From the NCBI GenBank assembly GCA_963753585.1, contig CAVWCU010000001.1, positions 1 to 64,000 of the forward strand: 64,000 bases of DNA, written 5' to 3'. This DNA comes from VRUE01 sp963753585. GTDB lineage: Bacteria > Actinomycetota > Thermoleophilia > Solirubrobacterales > 70-9. Position numbers and translations under genes: made by a program. Positions 9,461 to 17,341 of this stretch are shown here, piece after piece (position 1 is the first letter of the stretch; each line of letters begins with the position of its first letter). Under the pieces are notes generated by a model. That model had not been told where the DNA came from. It saw only the letters and a list, made by a program, of their open reading frames with translations, and did no database searches.

Positions 9461-11038
9461 TCAGCCGCGCAAGCCCAGGCGGCGCTTCAGGTCGCGGGCG
9501 TTGAACGCCTGGGCGACGCGGTCGATCATGCCGCGGCGGGCCTTGGTGTAGGGGTACCAGGTGGGCTCGCGCTTGCCGCCGAAGCGGGTGATCACCACCG
9601 ACTCGGTGCGGCAGTACTTCTTGATCCCCGGCTCGCCGTGGCGGTAGCCGATCCCCGACTGCTTCCAGCCGCCCATCGGCACGTCCATCGCCGCGTAGTT
9701 GACCAGCACGTCGTTGACGTTGACCGCGCCGCACTCGACCCGCCGCGCTACCTGCTCGGCTCGCTCCTTCTCGCCGAAGACCGAGCCGGAGAGGCCGTAG
9801 CGGCTGTCGTTGGCGAGGCGCAATGCTTCCTCGGCGTCGCGCACCTTCATCACCCCGACCACGGGGCCGAAGGTCTCGTCGCGCATCACCTTCATCGAGT
9901 GGTCGACGTCGACCAGCACCGTCGGCTCGAAGTAGTCGCCTGGGCCGGGGACCCGCTTGCCCCCGGTCAGGGCCTTCGCCCCGCTGGACAGGGCGTCGCC
10001 GACGTGGTCCTCGACTATGCCGATCTGGTTGGGGGAGGTCATCGCGCCGACCTCCTTGCCGAAGCCCTTGCCGTCGGCGCCCTGGCGCAGCTTGCCGACC
10101 GCGGCGGTGAGCTTGGCGACGAAGCTGTCGTAGGCGGGCTCCTCGACGTAGATCCGCTCCACCGACATGCAGATCTGCCCCGAGTTCATCATTCCGCCCC
10201 AGGCCGCGGCATTTGCCGCCCGGTCGAGGTCGGCGTCGGCGAGGACGATCATCGGGTCCTTGCCGCCGAGCTCGAGGCTGACCGGGGTCAGCGTCTCGGC
10301 CGCCCGCGCCATCACCTTGCGCCCGGTCCGGTCCGAGCCGGTGAACTGGACGAAGTCGACCTCGTCGACCAGCGCCCCGCCGGTCTCGCCGACTCCCTGC
10401 ACGCAGTCGAAGACGTCGGGGCCGCCGATCTCCTCCTTCCACGCCTTGACGACCTCGGCCAGGCCGAGCGGGGTGAACTCCGAGGGCTTGACGACGACCG
10501 CGGCGCCGGCCTGCATCGCCGGGATCGCGTCGCCGAGGGCGAGGATCAAGGGGAAGTTCCAGGGGCTGATGATGCCGACCACGGGGTGGGGCCGGTACTG
10601 CACGCGCAGCTTCTTAGACGCCAGCAGCGGCGTGTGCGGTCGGACAGCCTCCTCGCCGATGAATTGCGCCGCCTTGGAGCCGTAGAAGTTGATCAGGTCG
10701 GCGAGGTAGACGGGCTCTCCCGACGCATCGGCGCGGACCTTCCCGGTCTCAGCCTGCATCGTGTCGATCACGCGGTCGGAGTTGTCGAGCAGCCAGTCGC
10801 GCAGCTTGGCGAGCCAGTGGTAGCGGCCCTCGATTCCGATCGCCTCCCACTCGGCCTGGTTGGCGCGCACCCGGGCGACGGTCTCGGCGACCGTCTCGGG
10901 CGAGTCGATCGGGACCGTGGCGATCAGGCCGCCGGTCGCGGGGTTGTGGACCTCGATCGCATCCGGCGCCGCTGTCCGCGTCGCTCCGTCGGACGCCTCG
11001 ATCGCCTCGCTGCTCTTCTCGGCGGTGCCGCTCTCCAC
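9461..11038 (-). CDS. NAD(P)+-dependent aldehyde dehydrogenase, succinate-semialdehyde type
   Basis: A 525-aa aldehyde dehydrogenase of the broad ALDH superfamily, oxidising an aldehyde to the acid with NAD(P)+. Visible motifs are SPWNFPLILALGDAIPA (cofactor site), FTGSDRTGRK, the general base region VSLELGGKDPMIVLADADLD, and the catalytic cysteine in GGMMNSGQICMSVERIY. A short acidic N-terminal extension precedes the conserved core. The best family fit is succinate-semialdehyde or benzaldehyde-like ALDH, but the substrate cannot be read from sequence. It lies 47 bp from metH on the same strand. Upstream (11060-11077) is a perfect palindrome shared with the acyl-CoA dehydrogenase and P450 promoters, so a TetR-type repressor probably controls it as part of a lipid or terpenoid catabolic regulon. 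Confidence 0.9.
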   Translation of the reverse strand: MESGTAEKSSEAIEASDGATRTAAPDAIEVHNPATGGLIATVPIDSPETVAETVARVRANQAEWEAIGIEGRYHWLAKLRDWLLDNSDRVIDTMQAETGKVRADASGEPVYLADLINFYGSKAAQFIGEEAVRPHTPLLASKKLRVQYRPHPVVGIISPWNFPLILALGDAIPAMQAGAAVVVKPSEFTPLGLAEVVKAWKEEIGGPDVFDCVQGVGETGGALVDEVDFVQFTGSDRTGRKVMARAAETLTPVSLELGGKDPMIVLADADLDRAANAAAWGGMMNSGQICMSVERIYVEEPAYDSFVAKLTAAVGKLRQGADGKGFGKEVGAMTSPNQIGIVEDHVGDALSSGAKALTGGKRVPGPGDYFEPTVLVDVDHSMKVMRDETFGPVVGVMKVRDAEEALRLANDSRYGLSGSVFGEKERAEQVARRVECGAVNVNDVLVNYAAMDVPMGGWKQSGIGYRHGEPGIKKYCRTESVVITRFGGKREPTWYPYTKARRGMIDRVAQAFNARDLKRRLGLRG

Positions 11039-11059
11039 TGGGAACTCCCTTCCTCGAGC

Positions 11060-11077
11060 CTTGGCTGGTCAGCCAAG
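11060..11077. promoter_or_regulatory. Perfect 18-bp palindrome upstream of the aldehyde dehydrogenase (operator-like)
   Basis: CTTGGCTGGTCAGCCAAG is a perfect palindrome with its centre at GT, placed 22-39 bp before the ALDH start codon, where a repressor would block initiation. Nearly the same site occurs at 37357-37372 and 52455-52470. The form (TTGRCTG, two-base centre, CAGYCAA) is that of TetR-family operators. Confidence 0.65.
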
Positions 11078-11108
11078 ACTAACCGCAACCACGGGTCTGC
11101 GCGTCAGC

Positions 11109-11612
11109 TCAAAGGTCTGCGCAGTCGTTGAGGCCGTAAGCCTGGGCGAGCTTGGACGCCTTGTCGAGGGAGACCTCGCCGGAAACGAACGCCTGCGGTT
11201 CTTCCGTCGCCGCGTCGACCATGTCTTGCAGTGCTTGGAGAAATGCGGTTACTTGCTTCTCGTCGCCGGCGGGCGCGCCGATCGCGCTGACTTCGTCGAC
11301 CTGCTGCTGGAAGGTGGGGAGGTAGGTCTCTTCGAGAAACCCCACCTCCGGTTGCTCTTCCGAGGGTTTGGGCGGGTTTTTGTCCGTCTCTTCCAGGAAC
11401 TTGGCGACTTCCCTTTCAAGCTGTCCGCGGCTTTTGGCGCAGGCCGAGTTGGCCTGCTTGACGAACTCCGCCTTGGAGAGCGAACCCGTCTCGACCGCGA
11501 CTTCGCCGCCCCCGGAAGACCCGGTTGCATCGCCCTCGTCGCTACCGCAGCCGGCGGCGAGTAGCAGTGCCGAGAGCACCCCCGCAATGACCAAAATCCC
11601 TCTTATGTTCAA
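11109..11612 (-). CDS. Small secreted lipoprotein of unknown function
   Basis: Predicted lipoprotein of 167 aa. From a TTG at 11612 the N-terminus is MNIRGILVIAGVLSALLLAA followed directly by GCGSDEGD, a clean lipobox (LAAGC). A GGGAGG ribosome-binding site lies 5 bases upstream of this TTG, which is why I prefer it to the in-frame ATG at 11627, which has no such site. The mature part is rich in Lys/Glu/Gln and carries two cysteines (NSACAK and the C-terminal NDCADL) that could form a disulfide. I do not recognise a family; similar short cysteine-pair lipoproteins are common in Solirubrobacterales-like genomes. It is on the same strand as the ALDH downstream but is separated from it by 70 bp containing the operator-like palindrome. 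Confidence 0.75.
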   Translation of the reverse strand: MNIRGILVIAGVLSALLLAAGCGSDEGDATGSSGGGEVAVETGSLSKAEFVKQANSACAKSRGQLEREVAKFLEETDKNPPKPSEEQPEVGFLEETYLPTFQQQVDEVSAIGAPAGDEKQVTAFLQALQDMVDAATEEPQAFVSGEVSLDKASKLAQAYGLNDCADL

Positions 11613-11662
11613 GAAATCCTCCCGCATTCGGCCGCAGCATAGCATGGGGTCGCCGGGCGTGC

Positions 11663-12883
11663 TCAGCGCGGTACGAGCCTGTAGACCGGCCCTTCTATCG
11701 AGGCCACGTAGAGGCGCCCACGGCCGTCTTCGCCGAACGTGGAGGGGGTGTCCACGGCGAGGCCCAGGCGGCGATCTCGGCCGGCTCGCCGCAGGTGGGG
11801 GACGAGGCTGCGCAGCCTGCCCGAGCAGAGGTCGGCGTAGACGTAGCGACCGCGCAGCGAGGGGAGGCCGCGGTCGCGGGACACGTAGCCGCCGATGATC
11901 GTGCAGCTGCCGCCGTCGCGGCCGCGACCGTAGGCCATGATCGGCTTCACCGTGCCACCGGGATCCGGTGTGTCGTCGCTGTCTTCTGTGTAGGGGGCGA
12001 AGCCCTCGAAGGCGTCCCAGCCGAAGTTGGCGCCGTTGGCGCCGCCCACCGTCGTGTAGTCGAGCTCCTCGAAGCGGTTCTGGCCGACGTCGGCGATCGC
12101 GATCCGCGGTCGCCCCGGCGCCGTGGTCGTGTCGAAGGAGAAACGGTAGGGGTTGCGCAGCCCGTAGCTGTAGATCTCGTCGCGGCCCGGCCGTCCCACG
12201 AACGGGTTGCTCGACGGGACGGAGTAGGGCTGCCCGCCGGAGGGCCGTGGGTCGATGCGCAGCAGCTTGCCCAGCAGGCTCTCGGTGTTCTGCGCGTTGT
12301 TTGGCGGGTCGCCGCCGGAGCCGCCGTCCCCGGTGGCGAGATAGAGCAGCCCGCCGAGGAACTGGAGCTGGCCGCCGTTGTGGTTCGCGTTGACCGGGTG
12401 CGGGACCACGATCACCGTGCGCCGCGAGCCGCGAGCCGCACGCGTCGCGCCGCGGCGGCGGAACTCGTCGACGCGGATGTTGCCGTCGTTGTCCGTGTAA
12501 TAGACGTAGAAGCGCCGGCTTTGGGGGTAGTCGGGTGGGAAGGCGATCGAGAGCAACCCGCGCTCGCCGCCGTCGTAGCCGACCAGGCCCCTGATGTCGA
12601 GGAACGGCCGGCCTTGGCGCCGGCCTCCGTGCATGACCTCGACCCGGCCCCCCTGCTCGGTGACGAAGAGCAGCTTCGGGAAGCCGGGCGCCGCGGCGAT
12701 GAAGGTCGGGCTGTCGAAGCTGCCGATCTTCTTCAGGGCGACGCCGCCGCCGGGTCGCTTCGCGCTCGTCGCGCCTTTGTGCCTCGCCTCGCCCCCCTCG
12801 GGTTTCTGTGCTTCTCCGCAGGCGGGGAGCGCGATCAGAGCCAGGCTCGCGCAGAGAATGCTCGTGAAGGCCCGGCGCCGCAC
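11663..12883 (-). CDS. Secreted PQQ-dependent sugar (aldose/glucose-sorbosone) dehydrogenase-like lipoprotein
   Basis: A 406-aa six-bladed beta-propeller of the glucose/sorbosone dehydrogenase family (soluble PQQ-glucose dehydrogenase and YliI-like aldose dehydrogenase), acting outside the cell on sugars. It has a lipoprotein-type N-terminus (MRRRAFTSILCASLALIALP then AC). Family motifs include DSPTFIAAAPGFPKLLFVTE, GGERGLLSIAFPPDY (the GLLG/GxAF region), NHNGGQLQFLGGLLYLATGD, YSYGLRNPYRFSFD and DVGQNRFEELDYTTVGGANG. The start is a GTG at 12883. Whether PQQ is really bound cannot be told, and no pqq synthesis genes are in the window. Many actinobacterial homologues are annotated simply as PQQ-dependent sugar dehydrogenases. 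Confidence 0.88.
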   Translation of the reverse strand: MRRRAFTSILCASLALIALPACGEAQKPEGGEARHKGATSAKRPGGGVALKKIGSFDSPTFIAAAPGFPKLLFVTEQGGRVEVMHGGRRQGRPFLDIRGLVGYDGGERGLLSIAFPPDYPQSRRFYVYYTDNDGNIRVDEFRRRGATRAARGSRRTVIVVPHPVNANHNGGQLQFLGGLLYLATGDGGSGGDPPNNAQNTESLLGKLLRIDPRPSGGQPYSVPSSNPFVGRPGRDEIYSYGLRNPYRFSFDTTTAPGRPRIAIADVGQNRFEELDYTTVGGANGANFGWDAFEGFAPYTEDSDDTPDPGGTVKPIMAYGRGRDGGSCTIIGGYVSRDRGLPSLRGRYVYADLCSGRLRSLVPHLRRAGRDRRLGLAVDTPSTFGEDGRGRLYVASIEGPVYRLVPR

Positions 12884-12913
12884 GGACCAAACGCTACCTT
12901 GTCGCCTCGGGGC

Positions 12914-13252
12914 TCAGGCAATCGCCGAGATCAGCGTCGCCACAGCGGCGATCAGCGCCACGCATAGGCCGCCACAGATCTGGAGCATCGTGCGCTGGCC
13001 GGCTGCGACGATGGCGGCGAGTGCCCGCATCTCACCCTTGAGTTCCTGCCCAAGATCTTTGATCTCCCCTCGCAGTTCCTTGCCTTGATCTTTGATCTCA
13101 CCCCTAAGTTCGTCGCCTTGGGCCTTGATTTCGCGCCGAAGTTCCTCGCGCGTCGAGCCGAGGTCGACGCGCGCTTGGGCAAAGCCGGCGTCGACCTGCG
13201 CGGCGAGGTCGTCCATGCGGTCGTCGGTCCAGTGCTGTCGCATCGCCTCCAT
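12914..13252 (-). CDS. Coiled-coil protein with an 11-residue repeat and a C-terminal membrane anchor
   Basis: A 112-aa protein in two parts. Residues about 30-75 form a charged helix with three near-perfect 11-residue repeats (KAQGDELRGEI, KDQGKELRGEI, KDLGQELKGEM), the hendecad spacing of long coiled coils. Residues about 90-112 are a hydrophobic anchor (ICGGLCVALIAAVATLISAI). The ATG at 13252 begins MEAMRQHWTDDRMDDLAAQV. The repeat is also visible in the DNA as tandem similar 33-base units. I know of similar tail-anchored coiled-coil proteins in actinobacteria without a defined role. It sits between secreted proteins on the same strand but with its own spacing (about 30 and 57 bp). The function is unknown. 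Confidence 0.75.
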   Translation of the reverse strand: MEAMRQHWTDDRMDDLAAQVDAGFAQARVDLGSTREELRREIKAQGDELRGEIKDQGKELRGEIKDLGQELKGEMRALAAIVAAGQRTMLQICGGLCVALIAAVATLISAIA

Positions 13253-13309
13253 GAGGCTACTGTAGACAGAAAGTTGCAGGCCGCGTATTAGAGAACGGTC
13301 ACAGAAGTG

Positions 13310-13987
13310 TCACTTCTCGATGACCTCGCCCGAGTCGGTGACGACCTTGTCGGGGGTGGCCGAGACGATCCGCGCCCCGATCGACCCGCCCGGTTCGCTG
13401 CCGCCCTCGGTGACCGCCTTTGCCTGGCTGCCGATGCCGGCGTCGACGACGAATCGGAGCACGTAGCCGCCGGTCCTGACCGCGCTCAGCTTCCAGACCA
13501 CGTCGGCGGTCGCGCCCGGCTTCAGCTCGCCGAAGGAGAAGGTCTTCGGGTTGGAGGTCCCGGCCCCGCCCGGTTCGGAGGAGCCGGCGAATTTCGGGTA
13601 CCTGAGGGCGAGCACCCAGACGGGGCGGTCCGGCTGGGCGAGTTCGGGCTGGGGATCGCGGATCCCGAAGGGCAGGGTGGACGCTTGGCCCTCCCGGCCC
13701 GCGATCGAGATCGACACTGCCAGTGCCGGGACCGTCTTTTGCCCGGTGTTGCGGATGCCGAGCCGCAGCAGCGACGTCTGGCCGAGGACCTGGCGCGCCG
13801 GGAACTCGGCGGAGACCACCTCGACCGTGTACTTGCCCGCGGGCTCGTTCGCGTCGGAGGAGGGTTCGTCTCCTCCGCAGGCGCCGGCCGAGATCGCAAG
13901 CGCGGCAACGATGCAGGCCACGATCGCTGCCCTCGAGCGGGAATGCGATGCGTGTATGCGATGCCCCCCCACAGCGGGCCGGAACAT
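13310..13987 (-). CDS. Secreted lipoprotein with a C-terminal Ig-like/DUF domain
   Basis: A 225-aa exported protein of unknown function. The ATG at 13987 starts MFRPAVGGHRIHASHSRSRA, then a hydrophobic stretch (AAIVACIVAALAISAGACGG) ending in a lipobox, so the mature protein is probably lipid-anchored at Cys. The remainder (KYTVEVVSAEFPARQVLGQT, RLGIRNTGQKTVPALAVSIS, TFSFGELKPGATADVVWKLS) has alternating beta strands like a DUF11 or CARDB-type Ig fold used by extracellular proteins. Longer upstream readings are possible but would bury the signal peptide. It is divergent from the lipid-transporter permease at 14091, with 103 bp between starts. A role alongside that transporter is possible but unsupported. 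Confidence 0.72.
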   Translation of the reverse strand: MFRPAVGGHRIHASHSRSRAAIVACIVAALAISAGACGGDEPSSDANEPAGKYTVEVVSAEFPARQVLGQTSLLRLGIRNTGQKTVPALAVSISIAGREGQASTLPFGIRDPQPELAQPDRPVWVLALRYPKFAGSSEPGGAGTSNPKTFSFGELKPGATADVVWKLSAVRTGGYVLRFVVDAGIGSQAKAVTEGGSEPGGSIGARIVSATPDKVVTDSGEVIEK

Positions 13988-14090
13988 AGCACGGGGGTTG
14001 GCTGCTCCCGGCTGGTATCCCCGCCCCTTTAGCCCGAACTCAACAGTGCCCACCGGCACATCCCATAGACTCGTTCGGAGGAGGAGGACG

Positions 14091-14897
14091 ATGGTCGGAT
14101 CCGCTGTAAACAGGGCATTTCTGCCCGCCAAGTCGCTGTTCGAGCAGGTTGGGGACATGATGATCCTCACCGCTCGCACGCTCGTCTCCGCGGTCAAGCC
14201 TCCGTACCCCTATGGGGAGGAGTTCATCGGCCAGTTCCTCTTCGCCCTCCAGCTCTGCTGGTTCCCGCTGCTCGTCTCCACGGTTGCCTTCGGCTTCGGC
14301 GCCCCGGGCCTGCAGGCCGCCAACTTCCTCTCGCTCTTCGGCGCCCTCGACCGGCTCGGCGGCTTCTTCGTCCTCGCCTCGATCCGCGAGTTCGCGCCGT
14401 TCGTGACCGCCGTCGTCGTCGCCGGCGTCGCCGGCACCGCGATCACCGCCGACCTCGGCGCCCGCAAGATCCGCGAGGAGCTCGACGCCCTGCAGGTTCT
14501 CGGCGTCGACCCGATCAAGAACCTGGTCGTGCCCCGCTTCCTCGCCCTGATGCTGATCACCGGCCTGCTCGACATCTACGCCCTGGTCTTCGGGATCAGC
14601 GGCGGCATCATCACCGAGCTCCTCTACAAGCAGCCGCTCGGCGGCTTCCTCGCCACCCTCTTCTCCAACGCCTCGATCACCGACCTCTGGGGCTCGGTGA
14701 TCAAGTGCACGCTCTTCGGCGCGATCATCGCCGTCGTCTGCTCCTACAAGGGGATGACCGCGTCCGGGGGCGCGGCGGGCGTCGGCCGCGCCGTCAACCA
14801 GGCGGTCGTGATCTCCTTCATGGGGGTCTTCGCCTTCAACTACGCCTTCACCCAGACCCTGCTCGCCACCAACCCGGAGCTGCAGACGATCCGATGA
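14091..14897 (+). CDS. MlaE/YrbE-family ABC permease (first of pair)
   Basis: Membrane subunit of an Mla/Mce-type lipid ABC transporter, 268 aa. The ATG at 14091 follows a strong GGAGGAGGAGG ribosome-binding site. The MlaE core is clear: FFVLASIREFAPFVTAVVVA, GTAITADLGARKIREELDAL and VLGVDPIKNLVVPRFLALML, plus a late CSYKGMTASGGAAGVGRAVN motif near the C-terminus. About six hydrophobic segments are visible. It is followed after 13 bp by a second permease and then the ATPase, so two different permeases and an ATPase make one transporter, as in actinobacterial Mce systems (YrbEA/YrbEB/Mkl). Substrates of the family are phospholipids, sterols or fatty acids. No mce substrate-binding gene follows within the window. 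Confidence 0.92.
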   Translation: MVGSAVNRAFLPAKSLFEQVGDMMILTARTLVSAVKPPYPYGEEFIGQFLFALQLCWFPLLVSTVAFGFGAPGLQAANFLSLFGALDRLGGFFVLASIREFAPFVTAVVVAGVAGTAITADLGARKIREELDALQVLGVDPIKNLVVPRFLALMLITGLLDIYALVFGISGGIITELLYKQPLGGFLATLFSNASITDLWGSVIKCTLFGAIIAVVCSYKGMTASGGAAGVGRAVNQAVVISFMGVFAFNYAFTQTLLATNPELQTIR

Positions 14898-14910
14898 TCG
14901 CGGAGACGGC

Positions 14911-15708
14911 ATGAACGCATGGCTCGAGGTCCCGCGCGGCTGGCTCGACTCCTTCGGGGAGATCGCCCGCTTCGGCTCGCGCATCGCCGGCCTCGTCTAC
15001 AGCGGCCGCGTCCTGCGCTTCTTCGGCGAGAGCCTGCGCCAGGCCGGCATCCTGATCCTCGGCTCGGCGCTGATCATCTGGGGCCTCGTCTTCATCCTCG
15101 GCCTGCAGTGCGGGATCGAGGGTGCCTACCTGCTGCGCGCCCAGGGCGCCCCCGCTTACGCCGGCGTCTTCTCCGCCTGGTGCGACCTGCGCGAGATCAT
15201 GCCCTACGCCTTCGGCTACATGCTGGCGGCCAAGGTCGGGACCGGGATCGTCGCCGAGCTCGGCGCGATGCGGATCTCCGACGAGATCGACGCGCTCGAG
15301 GTGATGGGCGTTCCTCCCGTCACCTACCTCTGCGCGACCCGCCTGCTCGCCGCCTGGATCGCCTTCCCCTTCATGTACCTGGTCGGGATCGGGATCATGT
15401 ACTTCGCCAGCTACCTCGCCGTCGTCCAGCAGATCGGCGACGTCTCCTCGGGCGGCTACCTGCTGATCTTCTGGCTGTTCCAGAACCCACCGGACCTGAT
15501 GTTCAGCCTGATCAAGGGCATGTTCATGGCGACCGCCATAGTCATGGTCGGCTGCTACTACGGCTACACGGCGTCGGGCGGCCCGGTCGGGGTCGGCACC
15601 GCCACCGCGAAGTCGATGGTCCTCAACATCGTCTTGGTTCACATCATCGGGATGCTGGGCACCCTGGTCTTCTGGGGAGCCAACCCGCGAGCGCCGATAG
15701 GAGGCTGA
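14911..15708 (+). CDS. MlaE/YrbE-family ABC permease (second of pair)
   Basis: A 265-aa permease homologous to its upstream neighbour. The same family signatures appear: GYMLAAKVGTGIVAELGAMR, SDEIDALEVMGVPPVTYLCA and CYYGYTASGGPVGVGTATAK. Two cysteines in the first periplasmic loop (LQCGIEG, AWCDLRE) are absent from the first permease and could form a disulfide. It starts at the ATG at 14911, 13 bp after the first permease, and ends 6 bp before the ATPase start, so the three genes are one operon. It presumably forms a heterodimer with the first permease. The direction of lipid movement and the substrate are not visible. Confidence 0.92.
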   Translation: MNAWLEVPRGWLDSFGEIARFGSRIAGLVYSGRVLRFFGESLRQAGILILGSALIIWGLVFILGLQCGIEGAYLLRAQGAPAYAGVFSAWCDLREIMPYAFGYMLAAKVGTGIVAELGAMRISDEIDALEVMGVPPVTYLCATRLLAAWIAFPFMYLVGIGIMYFASYLAVVQQIGDVSSGGYLLIFWLFQNPPDLMFSLIKGMFMATAIVMVGCYYGYTASGGPVGVGTATAKSMVLNIVLVHIIGMLGTLVFWGANPRAPIGG

Positions 15709-15714
15709 GTTAGA

Positions 15715-16656
15715 TTGTCGTCGATGGATGAGTCGATGCCCGAGTCAACGGACGAGCCCAGGATGGACGAGCAGGCCAACGGTGGGCCCTACGTCAGCGA
15801 CGACGGGTCGGTGATGGGGCGTGACTTCGTCATCCCCGGCGTCGACCCGGCCGAGTCCGACCCCTACCGCTTCCACACCGGTCGCAAGCGCGACCACGGC
15901 GGCACCGACGCGATCGAGATCATCGACCTGGTCAAGCAGTTCGGCCGCGCCCGCATCCTCAACGGCCTCAACCTCGGCCTGCCCGAGGACCAGGTCTCGA
16001 TGGTGCTCGGCCCCTCGGGTACCGGCAAGAGCGTCCTGATCAAGCACATCGTCGGCCTGCTCTACCCCGACTCCGGCGACGTGCTCGTGCACGGCGAGTC
16101 GATCCCGAACATGACCGACGACGAGCTCTTCGAGGTGCGCAAGAAGTTCGGCCTGCTGTTCCAGGACGGCGCCCTCTTCGGCTCGATGAACATCTACGAC
16201 AACACCGCCTTCCCGCTGCGCCAGCACACCGACAAGAGCGAGGAGGAGATCGGCGAGATCGTCAACCGCCGGCTCAAGGAGGTCGGGCTGATCGAGGCCG
16301 TCTACAAGATGCCCAACGAGCTCTCCGGCGGCATGCGCAAGCGCGCCGGTTTTGCCCGGGCACTGGTGCTGGAACCGGCGATCGTGATGTTCGACGAGCC
16401 CGACTCGGGACTCGACCCGGTGCGCACGGCGCTGCTCTGCGAGCTGGTCCGCGAGGTGCACGAGGAGAATGGCGGCTGCTACCTGGTGATCAGCCACGAC
16501 CTAAACACCGCGCGGCGGATCTCCGACTTCATCGCCGTGCTCTGGAACGGCAAGATCGTCGAGTCGGGGCCCAAGGAGGAACTGTTCGACTCCGAGAACC
16601 GCTTCGTGCACCAGTTCCTGAACGCGGACGTGACTGGTCCGCTGTCGATGGACTGA
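15715..16656 (+). CDS. ABC transporter ATP-binding protein, MlaF/Mkl type
   Basis: The 313-aa ATPase that drives the two MlaE-type permeases. Walker A is GPSGTGKSVLIK, the Q-loop LLFQDGALFGSMNIYDN, the signature LSGGMRKRAGFARAL and Walker B AIVMFDEPDSGLDPVR, with the switch His in VISHDLNTARRISD. An unusual N-terminal extension of about 65 residues, acidic and Pro/Asp-rich (MDESMPESTDEPRMDE ... VIPGVDPAESDPYRF), precedes the ABC domain. The TTG at 15715 is taken as start because GGAGG lies about 11 bases upstream; an ATG at 15724 is the alternative. Signature and neighbours place it in the Mce/Mla lipid-transport group rather than drug or sugar exporters. Confidence 0.93.
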   Translation: MSSMDESMPESTDEPRMDEQANGGPYVSDDGSVMGRDFVIPGVDPAESDPYRFHTGRKRDHGGTDAIEIIDLVKQFGRARILNGLNLGLPEDQVSMVLGPSGTGKSVLIKHIVGLLYPDSGDVLVHGESIPNMTDDELFEVRKKFGLLFQDGALFGSMNIYDNTAFPLRQHTDKSEEEIGEIVNRRLKEVGLIEAVYKMPNELSGGMRKRAGFARALVLEPAIVMFDEPDSGLDPVRTALLCELVREVHEENGGCYLVISHDLNTARRISDFIAVLWNGKIVESGPKEELFDSENRFVHQFLNADVTGPLSMD

Positions 16657-16684
16657 GGCTCTCGCCGGTGCTCGGAGGCGGGCG

Positions 16685-17341
16685 GTGAGGGATCGCTACT
16701 CGCTCGCGGTCGGGCTGCTCTTCGCCGGGGTGATCGCGATCGCCCTGGTCAACACGCTTGGGTCCGAGGACGAAGGCACGCTCGGGCTCGACGAGCTTCC
16801 TTCCCGCTGGGCTCTGCCGGAGTTCGCGGTGCCGCGGGCGGCGGGTCCCCTGGAAGGGGACGCCAACGTCGCCCAGGACGATTGCGAGACCTCGCAGGCG
16901 CCCTGCCCCGAGGGCGCCCGGCGGGCTCCCGCCTGCGACATCCGCACGCCCGGCGCGATCCGGGTTTGCGATTTCTTCGGGCGGCCGCTGGTGCTCTCGT
17001 TCTGGTTCTCCCAAGGGGGCAACTGCGTCGCTCAGCAGGACGTGCTCGATCGCGTCTACGCGCGCTACCGTGGGCGCGTGGGCTTCCTCTCGCTGAACGT
17101 GCGCGACGGCCGCGACGGCGTTCGCGAGTCGATCCGGCGCCACGGTTGGCGGATGCCGGTCGGCTATGACCGCGACGGCGCGGTGGCAGGCCTCTACCGC
17201 GTAGGCGGCTGCCCGACCTTTGCCTTCGCCTACCCGGGCGGGACCATCCAGGACGCGAGCATCGGCGAGCTGACGGAGGCTCAGCTCGACGCTCGCGTGG
17301 AGGGGCTGCTGCGGGCGACCCGCGCGGCGGAGGCGGGTTGA
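16685..17341 (+). CDS. Membrane-anchored thioredoxin-fold protein (TlpA/AhpC-like) lacking a CxxC site
   Basis: A 218-aa protein. It has an N-terminal signal-anchor (SLAVGLLFAGVIAIALVNTL), then a Cys-rich linker (DDCETSQAPC, ACDIRTPGAIRVCDFF). A thioredoxin-like domain of the TlpA/AhpC-TSA group follows: RPLVLSFWFSQGGNCVAQQD, VGFLSLNVRDGRDGVRESIR and the cis-proline loop GGCPTFAFAYPGG. In place of the usual W-C-x-x-C it has S-Q-G-G-N-C, so only the second cysteine position is kept. It may be a thiol peroxidase-like or chaperone-type variant rather than a classical disulfide reductase. Start GTG 16685, preceded by GGAGG. It lies 28 bp after the lipid-transporter ATPase and overlaps the next gene by 4 bp, so it may be the fourth operon member. 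Confidence 0.75.
   Translation: MRDRYSLAVGLLFAGVIAIALVNTLGSEDEGTLGLDELPSRWALPEFAVPRAAGPLEGDANVAQDDCETSQAPCPEGARRAPACDIRTPGAIRVCDFFGRPLVLSFWFSQGGNCVAQQDVLDRVYARYRGRVGFLSLNVRDGRDGVRESIRRHGWRMPVGYDRDGAVAGLYRVGGCPTFAFAYPGGTIQDASIGELTEAQLDARVEGLLRATRAAEAG

Noticed and set aside
14040..14984. Long minus-strand open frame opposite the first MlaE permease
   Set aside because: The real gene on the plus strand has clear membrane motifs; the antisense frame is a GC-skew shadow rich in Glu/Asp/Gly without any family signature.
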